This document shows, in pieces, positions 60,918-64,000 of a stretch of DNA of 64,000 nt (the first letter of the stretch is position 1; each line of letters starts with the position of its first letter). This DNA is from Pyropia yezoensis (lineage: Eukaryota; Rhodophyta; Bangiophyceae; Bangiales; Bangiaceae): assembly GCA_009829735.1 (NCBI GenBank), contig CM020620.1, forward strand, positions 16,450,354-16,514,353. The letters are read 5' to 3'. The notes under the pieces are model-generated. The model did not search any database. It was not told where the DNA came from and saw only the letters and a program-made list of their open reading frames with translations. The translations under genes and the position numbers were made by a program.

Positions 60918-63900
60918 TTACAGTAGGCGTCGTCGCCTCATGTACGGCATGAGGAGTTGGCGGGGTATATTCGCCGCCTGTTCCCAGGTGGGTGAGTCGT
61001 ATCCGACCCACATAACCTTGACGTACCAGGGTCCTGGTATGTCCGGGTCGGTGTGTCCGACCACGCTCTCTACTTGGTATGGAATCCCATCCGGTCCCAC
61101 CGGGTCATCCGAGCGGTGGGTTGTAAGAGCTTCATGTAGCAACCCAGCCGGTACCGGCTGAGGCTGTTCCGGCTTCGGAGCAGGTGTGACATCATTCATA
61201 CTGATGCGTTGGATCTCCGTATCGGAGTGTAAGATAACAGAGTGGTCATCTCTGTGGAGGATCTGGTACGGTCCCTTGACCGGTTGCATAAGCTTGTTCC
61301 CTCGGAACTTCTGGTGTCTGATATAGACCCAGTCACCTGTTACCAGGGTTGCGTTGCGCACCCGTAGTCGGGCGTCGAAGTTCTTCTTATACCGAAGTTG
61401 TGTTCTGTCAAGGGCACCCTTGAGCTTAGGAATCATCCACGATAGCTTGGCCAACCAAGCTAGGTGGATGCGTTCGGCGGGTCGGCCCTTCGGTGTATCA
61501 TACCGAGTGCACCTGCCGGGTGGCAGCGTCAGGTTACCGACGCCTAGTGGCATGACCCACTCCAGCGGAGCAATGTTTGTGCTCCGATGTGGCCTGGCAT
61601 TGTATGCCAGGGTGAGTACGGACAGAAGCCTGTCCCAAGTGTTCGTGTGCTCGGCCACGTAGCACTGTAGCATCTTTACGATGGTGCGGTTGAACCGCTC
61701 CACCTGCCCGTTGGACTGCGGGTGGTAGTCGGATGCCCGACGTGGTTCGATACCGAACATGCCCAGGACCTTAGTGCAGAATGCCGACGTAAGGCTTGCT
61801 CCGTTGTCGGAGAGGAGTTGCTTCATGACTCCGTATGCACTGATCCAGTGGTCAACCACTGCGTTCATGATTGTGTATGCCGTATCATTCGGGATGGCTG
61901 CCGCTCTTGACAGCTTAGTGAAGCGGTCAGACATGACCAGGATGTACCTGTTCCCTTCTTCCGTTATCGGAAGTGGCCCGAGTATGTCGATAGCGACTTG
62001 CTCGTTGGGCCCATCAGGTGGGAATAGCTTCATGGCCGACGCCCGCCTATGTAGACTCATGCGGTTACGTGCACAGGGGTGGCATCCCCGTACGTGGTCG
62101 ACCACGTCGACGGCCATTGCTGGCCAGTAGAAGAACCTTCGCATTGCTGCGAACATACGTGAACCCCCCGGGTGTCCGGCTGTAGGGTTCTCATGTTCTC
62201 GTTTCATGACGGCTTGCCGTAAGGACACGGGAACCACGACTTGATGTCGTCCATCGGCGGGTGCCCGCCGGTATATGAGTCCGTCTTCGTTCTCGGAGAA
62301 GATGCCGGCCGTACCGGCCAGGAGGTTAGCACGATGACGTCTACAGTCGTCGTCGTTGGCCTGTGCCTCGCGGAAGTCCGCGAGGGTCAATGGGCACGCA
62401 AGGTGTGCCATGGTATGGTCAGCCATACCCTGGGTAGCATTACCCACCATGCACACCGGTACTACCGGGATGTCCTCGTCCACCGGGCGGGTATCCCCGC
62501 TCGGGGTGTCGAGTCGAGACAACGCGTCTCCGAGGTGGTGGGTTGACCCAGCCTTATACACCGTGCGGTAGTCGTGCTCGGCCATCTTCAGCCTCCATCG
62601 GGCTAGCCTCCCATGGCTATCGGAATCCTTGTCACCAAGGTTGAGGAGCCATCGTAGGGGTTCGTGGTCGGACCTCACGATGAACCTGGAGCCCTCCAGG
62701 TATGGACGGAGCAGTTGCACTGCCCATATAACTCCGAGGCATTCACGCTCGGTGGCACTATAGTTCCGCTCAGCCGGGTTGAGTGTCCGGCTGAAGTACC
62801 CTACCGGACGTAGGTCCGGGATAACGTTATCGGTACCGATCAACGTCTCTCCCTGTAACAGGGTGCATCCCACTTGTGTATCACACGCATCGACATCGAT
62901 GACGAAGGTACCCCGTCTATGCGGTAACGCAAGGACGGGTGGGGCTAGTAGGGCTCGCTTCAGCGACTCGAATGCCTCCTCTTCGCTAGGCGAAGAGGGT
63001 TGGAGTACCTTGGGTAAGGTACTGCTCGTAAGAACCGTTAACGGTTTAGCTATCCGAGCGAAGTCCTTGACGAACCGTCGGTATACATTGCACATTCCCA
63101 GGAAGCTCTTGAGCTGCGTCTGGGTGTTAGGGAACCGGGCATCCCGGAGTGCCCGGGTATTGGCTTCGAGTACCCCTAGTTTACCAGGGGTTATCTGGTG
63201 GCCCAGATACTCGACCGTCTGTTGGAAGAAGGCGCACTTCTTCAGACGCAGGGTTACCCCGGCGTTCCTCAAGAGGGTGAGTACCTCGTCAACATGTTGT
63301 ACATGGTCATCCATGTTACGCGAGAAGACGATGACGTCATCGAGGTACACTAGGCAGTTACGCCACTTCACCCCCGACAGTATGATGTCGATAGCCCGCT
63401 GGAATGTAGCGGGGGCGTTGGACAATCCGAAGGGCATCCTTAGGAACTCGTACACTCCACTGTGACAGACGAATGCCGTCTTGGGGATATCCTCGTCCGC
63501 CACCGGGATCTGCCAGTATCCGGCATTGCAGTCGATGGTGGTAAACACCGTAGCCTCCCCCAGGGAGTCGATGCATTCATCCATCCTTGGTAAAGGGTAT
63601 GAGTCCTTCTTGGTAACCAAGTTGAGGCGTCGATAATCGATGCAAAACCGAGGGGTTTGATCCTTCTTCGGCACAATAACGACTGGGGCACCCCATTCCG
63701 ACATCGAAGGTCGGATCACCTTAGCTTCACTCATCCTCTTCACTTCTCCATCAACGATCTCTCGTTGCATAGGTCCCGCTCGGTGCGGTTGTGAGCGGGC
63801 GGGTCGTGCGCCTGGTACCAGGTCTATACGATGTTGGGTTGCCCCAATGGTTCCCAAGGCCCCGCCTGTCCACATAACGTCATGCTTTCTTAGCATCCGT

Positions 63901-64000
63901 CGTACCCCTTCGGCTACCGAAGGGGGAAGGTGGTCGAGGTCAGCCTCGGCCAGTGCCTTCAAGGCCTCTTGGTCCTTTGGCGGCAGGTCCGCCGGAGCCG
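60918..64000 (-). CDS. pol: Pol polyprotein of gypsy element D (N-terminal part beyond the window)
   Basis: An uninterrupted frame from the right edge to a stop at 60918, over 1020 residues. RT shows FCIDYRRLNLVTKKDSYPLP, MPFGLSNAPATFQ and YLDDVIVFS. RNase H shows FVIDVDACDTQVG, YSATERECL and SDHEPLRWL. The integrase has HENPTAGHPGG...CHPCARN, AIDILGPLP, LSDNGASLTSAF and HPQSNGQVERFNRT. The C-terminus is a chromodomain (WYVKVMWVGYDSPTWEQAANIP). It is clearly gypsy/chromovirus-type but diverged from family A at most variable positions, so it is a separate family. Protease and gag would be to the right of 64000. No in-frame stop: this ORF looks intact, unlike its antisense partner. Confidence 0.94.
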   Translation of the reverse strand, partial: APADLPPKDQEALKALAEADLDHLPPSVAEGVRRMLRKHDVMWTGGALGTIGATQHRIDLVPGARPARSQPHRAGPMQREIVDGEVKRMSEAKVIRPSMSEWGAPVVIVPKKDQTPRFCIDYRRLNLVTKKDSYPLPRMDECIDSLGEATVFTTIDCNAGYWQIPVADEDIPKTAFVCHSGVYEFLRMPFGLSNAPATFQRAIDIILSGVKWRNCLVYLDDVIVFSRNMDDHVQHVDEVLTLLRNAGVTLRLKKCAFFQQTVEYLGHQITPGKLGVLEANTRALRDARFPNTQTQLKSFLGMCNVYRRFVKDFARIAKPLTVLTSSTLPKVLQPSSPSEEEAFESLKRALLAPPVLALPHRRGTFVIDVDACDTQVGCTLLQGETLIGTDNVIPDLRPVGYFSRTLNPAERNYSATERECLGVIWAVQLLRPYLEGSRFIVRSDHEPLRWLLNLGDKDSDSHGRLARWRLKMAEHDYRTVYKAGSTHHLGDALSRLDTPSGDTRPVDEDIPVVPVCMVGNATQGMADHTMAHLACPLTLADFREAQANDDDCRRHRANLLAGTAGIFSENEDGLIYRRAPADGRHQVVVPVSLRQAVMKREHENPTAGHPGGSRMFAAMRRFFYWPAMAVDVVDHVRGCHPCARNRMSLHRRASAMKLFPPDGPNEQVAIDILGPLPITEEGNRYILVMSDRFTKLSRAAAIPNDTAYTIMNAVVDHWISAYGVMKQLLSDNGASLTSAFCTKVLGMFGIEPRRASDYHPQSNGQVERFNRTIVKMLQCYVAEHTNTWDRLLSVLTLAYNARPHRSTNIAPLEWVMPLGVGNLTLPPGRCTRYDTPKGRPAERIHLAWLAKLSWMIPKLKGALDRTQLRYKKNFDARLRVRNATLVTGDWVYIRHQKFRGNKLMQPVKGPYQILHRDDHSVILHSDTEIQRISMNDVTPAPKPEQPQPVPAGLLHEALTTHRSDDPVGPDGIPYQVESVVGHTDPDIPGPWYVKVMWVGYDSPTWEQAANIPRQLLMPYMRRRRLL

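Overview
The window is a GC-rich, transposon-rich eukaryotic nuclear scaffold. It contains chromodomain Ty3/gypsy LTR retrotransposons, a PIF/Harbinger-type transposase remnant, a Fanzor-like remnant, strong GT/AG splice signals, a tandem-BRCT gene and a small secreted PAN/Apple-like gene. No bacterial operons, rRNA or convincing tRNA were seen. A multicellular or unicellular alga is a reasonable guess: the base composition, the mobile-element mix and a possible carbohydrate-sulfotransferase tail would suit a bangiophyte red alga. The sequence alone does not prove this.

The scaffold consists of three contigs separated by 500-base N gaps (13620-13619+500=14119, and 56877-57376). Contig 1 (1-13619) holds unannotated intergenic DNA with inverted repeats and a 229-bp TA-flanked MITE, a GC-rich minisatellite, a broken Harbinger transposase (3907-4594), a Fanzor C-terminal fragment (minus strand, 5714-6200) cut by an LTR-integrase relic (6196-6812), and the left part of gypsy copy A1 (from 7341: LTR, PBS, gag, pol). 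Contig 2 (14120-56876) begins with the right part of a gypsy element (A2: pol, antisense ORF, 3' LTR to 20735). It continues through host genes and candidate exons, a complete young gypsy element B on the minus strand (28358-37739), a triply nonsense-mutated transposase-like gene (43263-44612), the PAN-like gene (46947-47315), Ala-coding minisatellites and a sulfotransferase-like tail, and ends in the left part of another gypsy element (A3, from 50728). Contig 3 (57377-64000) is a second, divergent gypsy family D in minus orientation, running off the right edge.

The gypsy family A layout is LTR (about 468 bp, TGTGGCA...TGCCACA), a 2-nt spacer, PBS, two palindromes, gag with a CCHC knuckle, an ATGA stop/start overlap, and pol (protease, RT, RNase H, integrase, chromodomain). 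A large ORF on the opposite strand then runs tail-to-tail with pol, followed by the polypurine tract and 3' LTR. Family D has the same tail-to-tail antisense ORF, and the two antisense proteins share a recognisable central block. An uncharacterised antisense-encoded protein therefore seems to be an old component of these elements. This is the best candidate for an undescribed system here.

Two structural points matter to anyone using this sequence. First, element B, flanked by the 5-bp duplication AGTTC, splits a tandem-BRCT gene, and the two halves of the gene stay in frame across the duplication. Second, contig 2 overlaps itself: 14120-17509 and about 53490-56876 are the same sequence apart from small, mostly indel differences. 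The two half-elements also carry the same flanking pentamer TCTTC and together make one element of about 9.38 kb. Contig 2 therefore looks like a linearised circle or tandem unit of about 39.4 kb, or an assembly artefact, rather than a simple linear segment.
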